This document shows, piece after piece, positions 42,548 through 50,604 of a DNA stretch of 64,000 nucleotides. A model generated the notes under the pieces. The model saw only the letters and a program-made list of their open reading frames with translations. It searched no databases and had not been told where the DNA came from. Source of the stretch: an archaeon GW2011_AR5 (GTDB lineage: Archaea; Aenigmatarchaeota; Aenigmatarchaeia; GW2011-AR5); assembly GCA_000806115.1 (NCBI GenBank), contig JWKQ01000002.1, forward strand, positions 320,815 to 384,814, in the 5' to 3' direction. The position numbers and the translations under genes were made by a program. The stretch's first letter is position 1. Each line of letters begins with the position of its first letter.

Positions 42548-42636
42548 TAAGACGAATTCCCGTTTATCTTTATATGTTCTCGGCAACAATATAGTCAATA
42601 AATAGAATAGACGTATGACTGGAAAGGTGTTGGTTC

Positions 42637-44274
42637 TTGGACGATTTGGTCAAGAAATATACTCTGATAAACGCGATCGAACACGAGGGAATTGCCCAGG
42701 CGAAAAGCGTCCTCGGAAAGCTGCTCTCTGAAAATCCCGATTTACGTAGCCGTGTCCAGCAGCTCACAGGCGAAATAGAGGCTGCTTGCCGCGAGATTAA
42801 CAGGCTGACGCCCGCCCAGCAACGGGGCGAGCTCGACAGGCTTGGCGGCTACACTCCGGTCAAGCGCGCCGAGCGCAAGGGCTTGCCGGACCTTGAACTG
42901 GGGCGCGAGAAGTTCGTGGTGCGCTTCGCGCCGAATCCCGACGGCGCCTTGCACGTTGGCAATTCGCGGCCGGCGCTGCTTTGCGACGAGTATGCAAAGA
43001 AATATCACGGGAAATTCATTCTTAGATTTGACGATACCGACCCCAAGATAAAAGTGCCGGAAAAGAAGTTCTACAAGTGGATACGCGAGGACCTCAGGTG
43101 GCTGAAAATCAAGGTAAACCAGGAGGTTGTAGCCTCAAGGCGCCTTAGCATATATTACAAGCACGCGGAGGACCTCATAAAACTCAACGCAGCCTATGTA
43201 TGCACTTGCGGCGAATCCTGGAAAAAACTGAAGAACAACAGCCGGGCGTGCCCTTGCCGCTCCAATGATTCCAAGACCAACATGCGCAAGTGGAAGAAGA
43301 TGCTGTCGCACAGCTTCAAGGAAGGGCAGGCGGTGCTGCGCATCAAGACGGACCTCGACGCGAAGAATCCCGCGGTGCGCGAATGGCCGGCGTTCAGGAT
43401 TGTCGACAAGCCCAAGCATCCGCTTGTCAAGAGGCACGTCTGGCCGTTGTACAACTTCGCTTCTGCCATTGACGATCATCTGCTGAACGTGACGCACATA
43501 ATGCGGGGACAGGAACACAGCACCAACGAAGTGAAGCAAAGGTACCTCTACCAGCACATGGGATGGAATTATCCCGTTGTTGTGACGCTGGGGCGGCTGT
43601 CCATGAACGACATGGTGCTGAGCAAGAGCCAGATCCGCGAAGGGATAGCAAGAAGAAAGTTCTCCGGATGGGACGACCCGAAACTGGGCTCGCTTCAGGC
43701 GCTCAGGCGCCGGGGCTTTCAGCCGGATTCGCTGAGGCAGATTATTATTGATATAGGACCGAAGCCTTCGGACATAACCATATCATTCGAGAACCTTTCC
43801 GCCTACAACAGGAAGCTTGTGGACAAAACGGCGGACAGGTTCTTCTTCATCCCGAACCCGAAGCGCATAACTGTGAAGAATTTCAAGCTCAAGAAGGCGA
43901 GCATACCGCTGCACCCTGACGAGAAGCATGGCTATCGCCAGTTCAGCCTTTCAAACACGTTCTTCGTGGACAACAAGGACTTTGATGCGTACAAGGGGCT
44001 GGAAGTAAGACTGAAAGATCTCTGTAATATAAAGCTCGGCAACATCTCGGATTTCACCGGAACAGAACTAAAAGCGGTGCCGAAAATCCAGTGGGTTCCC
44101 GCCAAGCACCTGTCCGTGCGAGTCATAATGGCGAGAGGCGAGATAAAGGGCTACGCGGAAACCAATCTTTCAAAGGTGAAGCCCGGCACGGTGGTGCAGT
44201 TTGAGCGGTTCGGATTCGTCCGCATCGAGAAAACCGGCAAGACAAATATTATTGCCGTTTTTGGGCACGAATAG
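42637..44274 (+). CDS. gltX: glutamyl-tRNA synthetase, archaeal type
   Basis: 545 residues. Class I catalytic motif FAPNPDGALHVGNSRP (HIGH equivalent), DTDPKIKVP, and KMSKS-type VLSKSQIREGIARRKFSGWDDP. The beta-barrel anticodon domain (HPDEKHGYRQFSLSNTFFV) is the archaeal/GlnRS-like form. In organisms without GlnRS it charges both tRNA-Glu and tRNA-Gln, followed by GatDE amidation; no GlnRS is in this window. A cysteine knot CTCGESW...CPCRS (about 188-208) may bind zinc. Start is TTG with AAAGGTG upstream. Confidence 0.96.
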   Translation: MDDLVKKYTLINAIEHEGIAQAKSVLGKLLSENPDLRSRVQQLTGEIEAACREINRLTPAQQRGELDRLGGYTPVKRAERKGLPDLELGREKFVVRFAPNPDGALHVGNSRPALLCDEYAKKYHGKFILRFDDTDPKIKVPEKKFYKWIREDLRWLKIKVNQEVVASRRLSIYYKHAEDLIKLNAAYVCTCGESWKKLKNNSRACPCRSNDSKTNMRKWKKMLSHSFKEGQAVLRIKTDLDAKNPAVREWPAFRIVDKPKHPLVKRHVWPLYNFASAIDDHLLNVTHIMRGQEHSTNEVKQRYLYQHMGWNYPVVVTLGRLSMNDMVLSKSQIREGIARRKFSGWDDPKLGSLQALRRRGFQPDSLRQIIIDIGPKPSDITISFENLSAYNRKLVDKTADRFFFIPNPKRITVKNFKLKKASIPLHPDEKHGYRQFSLSNTFFVDNKDFDAYKGLEVRLKDLCNIKLGNISDFTGTELKAVPKIQWVPAKHLSVRVIMARGEIKGYAETNLSKVKPGTVVQFERFGFVRIEKTGKTNIIAVFGHE

Positions 44275-44306
44275 CTCTTTTTAAAATCACTCTTTATAGT
44301 ATCCCC

Positions 44307-44657
44307 ATGGAACTTAGAGAAAGGCAGCTTGGCGGCTCTGTACCGATGGCGTATCGGGGAATCAAAACCGTATTTCCAAAAGCAAGACCCGTGGCTGATG
44401 GCGGGAAAAGATATCGCAGGGTTGGACTGAGGTATGCCTGTCAGATTCCGGAAATGACACCAGACGGCAGACTGGGTCCTATGCGTGGAACCTTTTATCT
44501 TTACGGTGATGTCCCGTCAGACCTGCTCGAATTTGTTCCCGGCAGGAAATTTGGCTTGAAAGAATTTTACAGAGGCTCGGAGCCGGTACCGGTAAGCCAG
44601 CAGTTCTGGTCGAGTCAAGAAAACGGTCCTGTTAAGGAATACGCTTTTACGAAATAA
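44307..44657 (+). CDS. hypothetical protein
   Basis: 116 residues, basic and soluble (RGIKTVFPKARPVADGGKRYRR, GPMRGTFYLYGDVPSDLLEFV), no recognised family. It lies between gltX and RuBisCO on the same strand; a ttataaa/tata-like run precedes the start at a leaderless-type distance. Composition is close to its neighbours. Confidence 0.5.
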   Translation: MELRERQLGGSVPMAYRGIKTVFPKARPVADGGKRYRRVGLRYACQIPEMTPDGRLGPMRGTFYLYGDVPSDLLEFVPGRKFGLKEFYRGSEPVPVSQQFWSSQENGPVKEYAFTK

Positions 44658-44696
44658 TAAAAAACTTATTATACATCCTTTGAACATATTTCTTAA

Positions 44697-46025
44697 ATGT
44701 CATTCGAGTGGTACACCGATTTTGTAAACGAATCGTACAAACCGAAAAGCAGCGATATTATCTGTCTGTTCTATTTCGAGCCTGCAAAAGGAATTTCGGT
44801 TAAGGAAGCGGCCGGTCGGATTGCTTCCGAGTCAAGCGCGGGCACCTGGACGACTCTTGCAAGAATGCCCAAACGCCTGAAGGGGACGATGGCAACAGCT
44901 TTTGAGATAGAAAAATCAGGAAACGGGCACTACGTAAAAGTCGCTTATCCTCTTGACTTGTGGGATCCGGGAAACGTGCCGCAGCTGCTTTCTGGAATAG
45001 CAGGAAACATCTTCGGCATGAAGGCTCTGGATAATTTGCGACTGGTTGATGTTTCCCTTCCGCCGGCTTACATAAAGAATTTTCGCGGCCCGCAGTTCGG
45101 CATAGACGGCTTGCGAAAAATGCTGAAGGTTAAAAAACGCCCGATAACCGGAGCCGTACCCAAGCCGAAAATAGGATTTTCAGCCCGCGAACACGCGGAG
45201 GTCGGTTATGAAACCTGGATGGGCGGATTCGAGCTGCTGAAAGACGACGAGAACCTGACAACAACCTCGTTCAACAGGTTCGAAGAACGCATCAGACTTT
45301 GCGCCAAGATGCGCGACAAGGCAGAGAAAGAAACGGGAGAAAGGAAGTCAGCCCTGCTCAATATTACAGGACCGACTCACGTTATGGCGAAGCGCGCCAA
45401 GATGCTTCATGACCTCGGATGGGAGTACGCGATGATAGACGTAGTGACAGCCGGCGCGGCAGGGGTGCAAACCCTTCGCGAAATCTGCAACGATTATCAT
45501 CTGGCTATTCATGCCCACCGCGCCATGCATGCCTCCTTTGACAGGAACCCAAGACACGGCATGAGCATGTTGTTCCTCGCAAAGATGATGAGGCTTATCG
45601 GGGTTGACCAGATACATGTCGGCACGGTAGTCGGCAAGCTTGTGGGAACGAAGGGCGAGGTTATGGATATTGAGAGAGAAATCACATCGAAAATACTAAG
45701 GGATGAAAATTATGATAAAAAATCCGGGCATCCTTTTCCTGTCCTCCGCCAGAACTGGGGACACATAAAGCCGGTGCTTCCTGTCTCGTCGGGCGGAGTG
45801 CATCCGGGGCTGGTTCCAGACATTCTTGACATACTGGGCACGGACATCTGCCTGCTGGTTTCAGGCGGCATACACGGACATCCGAACGGCACAAGAGCCG
45901 GGGCGAAAGCGGCGATGCAGGCTATAGAGGCGCATATGAACGGCATCAGCTTGGAAGAGCAGGCAAAGAGGCACAAGGAACTCGCGGCTGCGCTGCAGAA
46001 GTGGGGGCATTCCAGGCCTCGATGA
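44697..46025 (+). CDS. rbcL: ribulose-bisphosphate carboxylase large subunit, archaeal form III type
   Basis: 442 residues. Active-site residues are in place: catalytic Lys in GAVPKPKIGF, carbamylated Lys and metal ligands in GGFELLKDDEN, HAHRAMHASFDR (His294 equivalent), loop-6 Lys in GTVVGKLVG, and phosphate-binding SGGIHGHPNGTRAGAKA. No small subunit or phosphoribulokinase is seen. Form III enzymes work in AMP/nucleoside ribose salvage (AMP phosphorylase, ribose-1,5-bisphosphate isomerase, RuBisCO), giving two 3-phosphoglycerates. Those partner genes are not in the window. Confidence 0.95.
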   Translation: MSFEWYTDFVNESYKPKSSDIICLFYFEPAKGISVKEAAGRIASESSAGTWTTLARMPKRLKGTMATAFEIEKSGNGHYVKVAYPLDLWDPGNVPQLLSGIAGNIFGMKALDNLRLVDVSLPPAYIKNFRGPQFGIDGLRKMLKVKKRPITGAVPKPKIGFSAREHAEVGYETWMGGFELLKDDENLTTTSFNRFEERIRLCAKMRDKAEKETGERKSALLNITGPTHVMAKRAKMLHDLGWEYAMIDVVTAGAAGVQTLREICNDYHLAIHAHRAMHASFDRNPRHGMSMLFLAKMMRLIGVDQIHVGTVVGKLVGTKGEVMDIEREITSKILRDENYDKKSGHPFPVLRQNWGHIKPVLPVSSGGVHPGLVPDILDILGTDICLLVSGGIHGHPNGTRAGAKAAMQAIEAHMNGISLEEQAKRHKELAAALQKWGHSRPR

Positions 46026-46030
46026 ATGTA

Positions 46031-46132
46031 CTACTTTATTTTTCTTATTTTGCCGTTTTTAATATTGTTTAGGCTTTCAATGAGTTGATGCAATAAGTCT
46101 TCGTCAAATTCTTCCGAATCCTCATTTTTCAT
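46031..46132 (-). CDS. tiny acidic-basic protein, possibly antitoxin-like
   Basis: 33 residues: MKNEDSEEFDEDLLHQLIES followed by LNNIKNGKIRKIK. An acidic start and an SLxxIKxGKIRK(I/V) end resemble the C-terminal tail of small archaeal antitoxins (RelB-like), but no toxin gene is adjacent. Low-GC compared with its neighbours. Weak evidence. Confidence 0.3.
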   Translation of the reverse strand: MKNEDSEEFDEDLLHQLIESLNNIKNGKIRKIK

Positions 46133-46166
46133 ACTTTATAATTCTCACAGAAGAAATAAACTGATT

Positions 46167-46541
46167 ATGAAAACTGTCCTGACAGGCGGGAAGTTCAACA
46201 AGATACACCCCGGGCACGTATGGCTGCTCAAAAAAGCAAAGAGCCTCGGGTATCTTATTGTTGTTCTTGCCCACGAAAAGCACAACCGCCGGAGCTACGC
46301 AGTGCCTGCGGCGAGGCGGAAGAAAGCTTTGAAGGATTTGGGCATAGCCGACAAGGTAGTCGTGGGCTCGTCCAAAAGCTTCGTGGGCGTCGTGAAGAAG
46401 CACAAGCCGGACATAATCGTTCTTGGCTACGACCAGAAGCTTCCGGACATCGAGACAGGCGACTACATACGCGAAAAGAAGATAATCGTCATAAAGATGA
46501 AAAAGCACGGAACGCATTCAACCAGAGCTATGAAGAAATAG
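46167..46541 (+). CDS. cytidylyltransferase-fold protein (RibL/FAD synthetase-like)
   Basis: 124 residues. LTGGKFNKIHPGHVWLLKKAKSLG is the nucleotidyltransferase HxGH motif (HPGH), VVLAHEKHNRRSY the following loop, and the C-terminal GTHSTRAMKK carries the HSTR (ISSTxI/R) motif. Archaeal RibL makes FAD from FMN; glycerol-3-phosphate cytidylyltransferases share the fold, so the substrate is uncertain. TATA ctttataatt is about 27 bases upstream. It overlaps convergent sua5 by 14 bases. Confidence 0.85.
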   Translation: MKTVLTGGKFNKIHPGHVWLLKKAKSLGYLIVVLAHEKHNRRSYAVPAARRKKALKDLGIADKVVVGSSKSFVGVVKKHKPDIIVLGYDQKLPDIETGDYIREKKIIVIKMKKHGTHSTRAMKK

Positions 46542-47145
46542 TTTTCAGCGCGGCGAGTATCTGTTTTTCGCTTATCGGTCCCGGTCTCACCACTTTCATG
46601 TCAATCGTGTCGAACACGGTTGACGGCTTCCGCTTCGGTATATTTCCCGCGTCTATTATCAAATCAACACGCCCGTCGAATGTCTTGATTATGTCGCTGA
46701 TTTTGTAGAGGTTCTCGCCGCCTGAGATGTTAGCTGACGTAGTCGTTATCGGTTTGCCGAGTTTCCTTATCGCCGACAGAACGAACTTGTTGTCGGGTAT
46801 CCTGAAGCGGATTTTTTTTCGAACCGCATTACGCGCCGGTTCTTTGCTTTCCAGTATGAGCGTGAGGGGCCCGGGCATGAAGGCTTTCGCCAGCAGCTCA
46901 ACTTTCTTGGTGATTATGGCGTATTTCCTTGCCATCTTTATGTCCGAGACGGCTACGATTATGTGCTTGGCAGGGCTCCGCTTCTTCACGGCTATGACCT
47001 TCTTCACGGCTTTGTCGCTCGTTGCATCGGCGCCGATCCCGTAAACGGTTTCCGTCGGGTATATTATGAGTCCGCCGTCCGCTAGCACCTCTGTTGAGCG
47101 GGCCGCCGCTTTCCTGTCGGTTACCCTGAGGATTTCTGTTTTCAT
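46528..47145 (-). CDS. tsaC: threonylcarbamoyl-AMP synthase (Sua5/YrdC)
   Basis: 205 residues of YrdC domain: IIYPTETVYGIGADATSDKAVKKVIAVKKRS, FMPGPLTLIL, IRFRIPD, and PITTTSANISGGEN are all diagnostic. It makes threonylcarbamoyl-AMP for the t6A37 modification, completed by Kae1/KEOPS encoded just upstream (47322) on the same strand. The Sua5 C-terminal domain is absent (short TsaC form). Confidence 0.95.
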   Translation of the reverse strand: MKTEILRVTDRKAAARSTEVLADGGLIIYPTETVYGIGADATSDKAVKKVIAVKKRSPAKHIIVAVSDIKMARKYAIITKKVELLAKAFMPGPLTLILESKEPARNAVRKKIRFRIPDNKFVLSAIRKLGKPITTTSANISGGENLYKISDIIKTFDGRVDLIIDAGNIPKRKPSTVFDTIDMKVVRPGPISEKQILAALKTISS

Positions 47146-47242
47146 ACAAATCCTTTTCTAAAGAAAAGTCTTTGTGAACCCAAAAGAATGGCGTTCCTGA
47201 GACTTTATCTTCATTATTATTGCAATGAATGCAGTCAATACT

Positions 47243-47257
47243 ACGACCTTAGGTCGT
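47243..47257. repeat. palindrome between sua5 and kae1
   Basis: ACGACCTTAGGTCGT is a perfect 7+1+7 palindrome in a 176-base gap that holds at least three other inverted repeats. Role unknown; it could be a protein-binding site or part of a decayed repeat. Confidence 0.35.
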
Positions 47258-47269
47258 TCATATTACGGC

Positions 47270-47304
47270 ATTCTTGCAAAAATACTGCGGGCTTTAGCCC
47301 GCAG
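47270..47304 (-). terminator. intrinsic-type terminator after kae1
   Basis: CTGCGGGC-TTTA-GCCCGCAG forms a perfect 8-bp GC-rich stem with a 4-base loop. On the minus strand it is followed by TATTTTTG, and it lies 18 bases after the kae1 stop. This is the most terminator-like hairpin in the window. Confidence 0.55.
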
Positions 47305-47321
47305 ATATTTATTCTATAAAT

Positions 47322-48341
47322 TTATTTCATCCATGGCACTTCAGTCTGGTCTACTCGCCAGAGGGGATTGAAGTCGGTGTCGGCTTTTTTTTGTCCGTGA
47401 TTGCATCCAAGCAATCCCGTCCAGCTAATCATGACTCCTTGGTCGCCTGAATACTCGCGCGGCACCACGAAGCTCTGCGCGCCGCGTTCGCAGCACATTA
47501 TATCTATCATTTCCCTGAAGCGAGGTGAAGCTGCAACGCCGCCAACCAGCAGCACCTCGTTCTTTCCTGTATGCGCGAGAGCGCGTTCCGTTACTTCGGT
47601 GAGCATCGCGAAGCATGTCTCCTCAAATGAGAAGCACAAGTCGCGCATAAGCTGCTCTTTTTCCTGCCCGTTCTTGCCTTTTGACTCCTTGTTGTATTTC
47701 TGTATGGCAGAGGTCATTATTCCCGAGAACGAAAGGTCCATGCCCTTCACGACATAAGGGAGCTCCGTGTAGCGCCCGCCTTCCGCAAGCCTGTCCATCA
47801 CCGGGCCGCCGAAGCTCTCCGCTTTCCTGTTTTTTCCGTAGGTTTCCCTTATGAAGACGTCAATTGCGTTTCCTATGGGAATATCCTGCGTTTCGCCGAA
47901 AACGCGGTAGCGGTGCGAAGCATAGCCTATGATTTGGGTGTTGCCGCCTGAGACGTAAACGGCAATGGGATCCGTACATTTGCAGAGCAGCTTGCCGATT
48001 TCTATGTGCGCTACCCCGTGATTCACGGCGATTACAGGTTTATCCCGCGCGATTTGCCGCGCGAATTGTGCGCCTGTCTTGAGGCACGGCGGGAGCCCGG
48101 GTCCCGCTGCGTAGGCAACAAGATCAATGTTGTCCATGCTCAGGTTCGCCTGTTCCAGCGCCGCAGCCAGCACCTGTTCCTTTACCTTCTCATGGTGCAG
48201 CTTCGCATCGAGGGGGTTTATCCCACCGGTGGGCGGCACGAACATGTCCCTTGCATTGGCAAGCACTTTTTCATCATTCATTATTCCGATGCCGAACGTG
48301 TGCGCCGTGCTTTCTATCCCCAGACATATCATATTTCTCAC
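47322..48341 (-). CDS. kae1: tRNA threonylcarbamoyladenosine transferase Kae1 (KEOPS)
   Basis: 339 residues. ASKHA-fold motifs: LGIESTAHTFGIGI, AYAAGPGLPPCLKTGA, metal-binding NHGVAHIEIG (HxxxH), YVSGGNTQII, FGGPVMDRLA and the late VPREYSGDQGVMISWTG. It transfers threonylcarbamoyl to A37 of ANN-decoding tRNAs. No Bud32 kinase domain is fused, unlike many euryarchaeal homologues. Same strand as sua5, separated by a terminator-like hairpin. Confidence 0.96.
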   Translation of the reverse strand: MRNMICLGIESTAHTFGIGIMNDEKVLANARDMFVPPTGGINPLDAKLHHEKVKEQVLAAALEQANLSMDNIDLVAYAAGPGLPPCLKTGAQFARQIARDKPVIAVNHGVAHIEIGKLLCKCTDPIAVYVSGGNTQIIGYASHRYRVFGETQDIPIGNAIDVFIRETYGKNRKAESFGGPVMDRLAEGGRYTELPYVVKGMDLSFSGIMTSAIQKYNKESKGKNGQEKEQLMRDLCFSFEETCFAMLTEVTERALAHTGKNEVLLVGGVAASPRFREMIDIMCCERGAQSFVVPREYSGDQGVMISWTGLLGCNHGQKKADTDFNPLWRVDQTEVPWMK

Positions 48342-48387
48342 TTTTCAGAATAAGGCTTAAGAAGACTTCACTCAAATTAGCAAACGT

Positions 48388-48723
48388 ATGTACCACGTTG
48401 GAAGGGTAATAGAGATATTTTCAGGCGACGACAAGAGCGTAATCGCCTTTGACAACTCAGCTCAGGCACTGCTCGACATGTGGGACGAGAACATGATTAC
48501 TGTTGCAATTGATTCTCATTTGTCCAAGTCGATCAAGAAGGACGACATTGTCCTGGTCGACTACACCGCCACGCAGACCGGTCCCAGAATGGTGGTAATC
48601 AAGATACTCAGGGGAGAAGTCGCAAAGCGCACGTGGAAGAACTACAAGGACAACTTCGAGAAGCTGAGAGCCAAGGGACAGATAAAATCCGTCGCTTCAA
48701 ACAAGCAGTCATACGTTGGATGA
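48388..48723 (+). CDS. conserved-looking hypothetical protein
   Basis: 111 residues: a small beta-barrel-like N-terminal part (MYHVGRVIEIFSGDDKSVIA, DDIVLVDYTATQTGPRMVVIKIL) and a basic helix (KRTWKNYKDNFEKLRAKGQ). The barrel plus basic helix could bind nucleic acid; no family is recognised. Divergent from kae1 with a 46-base gap containing a TATA-like ggcttaagaag. Confidence 0.6.
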   Translation: MYHVGRVIEIFSGDDKSVIAFDNSAQALLDMWDENMITVAIDSHLSKSIKKDDIVLVDYTATQTGPRMVVIKILRGEVAKRTWKNYKDNFEKLRAKGQIKSVASNKQSYVG

Positions 48724-48991
48724 TTGCATGAAACCTAAAATTCTAACATATGCTAGTACTGGTTTTCAGTACGCAATGGCAGGTGGTATTGCTGCTGTTG
48801 TTGGACCTATGCAATGGTTTTATCAGATGGGGAGCTACAACAGGGCAATAAGTAGGACGAGACGATCCCTTATAAAAGAGAAAGAGCCTGCTGTGAGAGA
48901 ACAATTGCAGCGTCAACTGAAAACTTACCATGATGAAATGCCCACACCGTGGGACTGCACATACGGAATTTACGAAGCCCTCAAACCCTGA
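48716..48991 (+). CDS. small hypothetical protein with hydrophobic segment
   Basis: 91 residues, or 87 from the internal ATG at 48728. One weakly hydrophobic segment (FQYAMAGGIAAVVGPMQWFY, about 16-35), then a basic helix (SRTRRSLIKEKEPAVREQLQRQL). It overlaps the preceding stop by 8 bases, so it is coupled to the upstream gene. More A/T-rich than its neighbours. No family recognised. Confidence 0.5.
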   Translation: MDDCMKPKILTYASTGFQYAMAGGIAAVVGPMQWFYQMGSYNRAISRTRRSLIKEKEPAVREQLQRQLKTYHDEMPTPWDCTYGIYEALKP

Positions 48992-48993
48992 GC

Positions 48994-49686
48994 TCATTCC
49001 CTGCTTGGGATGAAATCCATCACACATCTGAGGTCTTTTCCTTCCGCCAGAAACAGCCTTCCTGAATTCTCCTTCTTCTTGAGAATTTTGTCGGAATAGA
49101 TTTCCATTTTTGTGAGCGCGTTCGGGTTGAAAAGTATGCCCTTTCCTACTTTTTTCATTATCGGCAGGTCCGTCAGGCCGTCGCCGATGTATGTGATGTC
49201 GCCTCGCCTGATTTTGTATTTCTTTTCAAGAACGCCGATGATGCCTGTCTTCTCCGTCTTAATGACATCGCCGTATATCTTCCCGGTCATGAGTCCGTTC
49301 TTCAGCCCGAATTTCGCCGCGTAGATGTGCGAGATGTACTGCATCAGGCTGTGTTTCTCGAGGAAGCGGCGGATGAACGTCTCGTCATTGGTGCTGACAA
49401 TGACTATTTTGTACCCGTCTTCCCTGAGCCGCTTCAGCAGCTCGCGCGTTCCCTTCTGAAGCCTCATGTGAAGGAGCAGCCTCATTACCGTATCAATGTG
49501 CACGCCCTGCAGCTGCTTAAGCACCTCGCCCATGAACCTGTTGAAGCTTTTCGGGTCAAGGTTTCCCTCGAGATACTGGGCTCCCAGTTCAAAGGTTTTC
49601 AGCTTGTGCCCGATAATGGGTATCTTGAAGACGAACTTGTTGTTGACGATAACGTCGTCAAAATCGAAGCAGATTAGCTTGTGCAT
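48994..49686 (-). CDS. HAD-superfamily phosphatase (SerB-like)
   Basis: 230 residues. Motif I CFDFDDVIVNN, motif II KIVIVSTND, Lys in TGKIYGDVIKTEKTGII and motif IV ITYIGDGLTDLPIMKKVGKGILFNP. The DGxTDxPM-type motif IV and the overall spacing resemble phosphoserine phosphatase, but motif I lacks the following Thr (DFDDV). Stand-alone, downstream of the eS31 operon on the same strand. Confidence 0.87.
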   Translation of the reverse strand: MHKLICFDFDDVIVNNKFVFKIPIIGHKLKTFELGAQYLEGNLDPKSFNRFMGEVLKQLQGVHIDTVMRLLLHMRLQKGTRELLKRLREDGYKIVIVSTNDETFIRRFLEKHSLMQYISHIYAAKFGLKNGLMTGKIYGDVIKTEKTGIIGVLEKKYKIRRGDITYIGDGLTDLPIMKKVGKGILFNPNALTKMEIYSDKILKKKENSGRLFLAEGKDLRCVMDFIPSRE

Positions 49687-49751
49687 GATTTTATTTCAAA
49701 TTGCTTCTATAAATTGATTAGAAATAATTTCTATTCGCTCTTGCTGATCTA

Positions 49752-49775
49752 AGAATGATTCTAAGGAATCATTCT
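49752..49775 (-). terminator. hairpin after the eS31 operon
   Basis: AGAATGATTC-taag-GAATCATTCT forms a perfect 10-bp stem 15 bases after the eS31 stop on the minus strand. No T run follows, so it may act in 3'-end stability or FttA-type termination rather than as an intrinsic terminator. Confidence 0.4.
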
Positions 49776-49790
49776 GGATCCCGTCTTCCA

Positions 49791-50069
49791 CTATTCTGCA
49801 GATTTGGAAGACGAGATCTGCGACCATCCGCACTTGCCGCAGTATTTGCGCGTCTTGTACTTTGCGAGGAAAGTTCCCTGTCCGCATCTCGGACACGGCT
49901 CGTTCTTTCTTGTCAGTGTGCTGCCCTTCACGTCGTAGAGCTTCCAGATTTTCACTTTGGTGTGCTTCTTCTTCGAGTGAGGGCGCTCTTTCTGCGACTT
50001 CTTCTCTTTCTTCTCCTTCTTCACTTCCGCCGGGGCTGCCGCCGGTGCCGCTTCTTCTTTTTTTGCCAT
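49791..50069 (-). CDS. rps27ae: ribosomal protein eS31 (S27Ae) with Lys/Glu-Ala N-terminal extension
   Basis: 92 residues. The C-terminal zinc finger (LYDVKGSTLTRKNEPCPRCGQ, then FLAKYKTRKYCGKCGW) is eS31, a small-subunit protein. The first 35 residues (KKEEAAPAAAPAEVKKEKKEK) are a low-complexity extension not seen in most archaeal homologues and similar in character to the tail of the adjacent eS24. Last gene of rpoE-spt4-eS24-eS31. Confidence 0.93.
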   Translation of the reverse strand: MAKKEEAAPAAAPAEVKKEKKEKKSQKERPHSKKKHTKVKIWKLYDVKGSTLTRKNEPCPRCGQGTFLAKYKTRKYCGKCGWSQISSSKSAE

Positions 50070-50075
50070 TTATTA

Positions 50076-50375
50076 TCACTCTGCCGGTTGTGGAGGTGCG
50101 GGCTCAGCCGCTGCCGGTGCTTCCTCTTTCTTTGACAAATCTTTCACGGTCTTCTCGTCCCACACGAACACGAGTCCTTTTGACGTTGCCGCGCCCAGCG
50201 CGGAGAAGATTTCCTTTATTTCCGTCTTGTCTGCCGGAGCGCCCGTCTGCTTTGCTACAACCTGCTGCAAAGCCGCCGTGGAAGGCGTCGCCTCTTCGGG
50301 GTGTTCTATAGTGACTTCAAGCTCCTTTCTTTTCAGGAACTTGTTGTAGTTTTCGCTCTTGATGTCGACTTTCAT
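50076..50375 (-). CDS. rps24e: ribosomal protein eS24
   Basis: 99 residues from ATG 50375 (MKVDIKSENYNKFLKRKELE). LKRKELEVTIEHPEEATPSTAALQQVVAKQ and IKEIFSALGAATSKGLVFVWD are the eS24 signature of the small ribosomal subunit. It ends in a low-complexity acidic Ala/Pro tail (SKKEEAPAAAEPAPPQPAE). Upstream GTG 50384 is possible but less likely. It sits 6 bases before eS31. Confidence 0.94.
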   Translation of the reverse strand: MKVDIKSENYNKFLKRKELEVTIEHPEEATPSTAALQQVVAKQTGAPADKTEIKEIFSALGAATSKGLVFVWDEKTVKDLSKKEEAPAAAEPAPPQPAE

Positions 50376-50406
50376 TATTATCACTTGTTTTTCTTGTTGG
50401 AAAGGT

Positions 50407-50595
50407 TTAAACCTTGATCGCGTACTTGCCGGGCGCGGTTACCCCGAGCTTTTTCGCGACATCCGAATTGACGTCGAATATTACGATAGTTCCCTGGAAG
50501 CTCGTCGTTATGTTGCTCGTCTTGCATACCGGGCACGTTGTCCCTTTCAGAATCCTCTTGCACTGCCTGCAGGCTCTCTTTACGATATTTCTCAC
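50407..50595 (-). CDS. spt4: transcription elongation factor Spt4 (RNA polymerase subunit E'')
   Basis: 62 residues: zinc-binding ACRQCKRIL and CPVCKTSNITTSFQG, then IVIFDVNSDVAKKLGVTAPGKYAIKV. This is the complete archaeal Spt4/RpoE2, partner of Spt5 in elongation. It lies between rpoE and eS24 as in many archaea. Confidence 0.95.
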   Translation of the reverse strand: MRNIVKRACRQCKRILKGTTCPVCKTSNITTSFQGTIVIFDVNSDVAKKLGVTAPGKYAIKV

Positions 50596-50604
50596 CTTTT
50601 ATGA

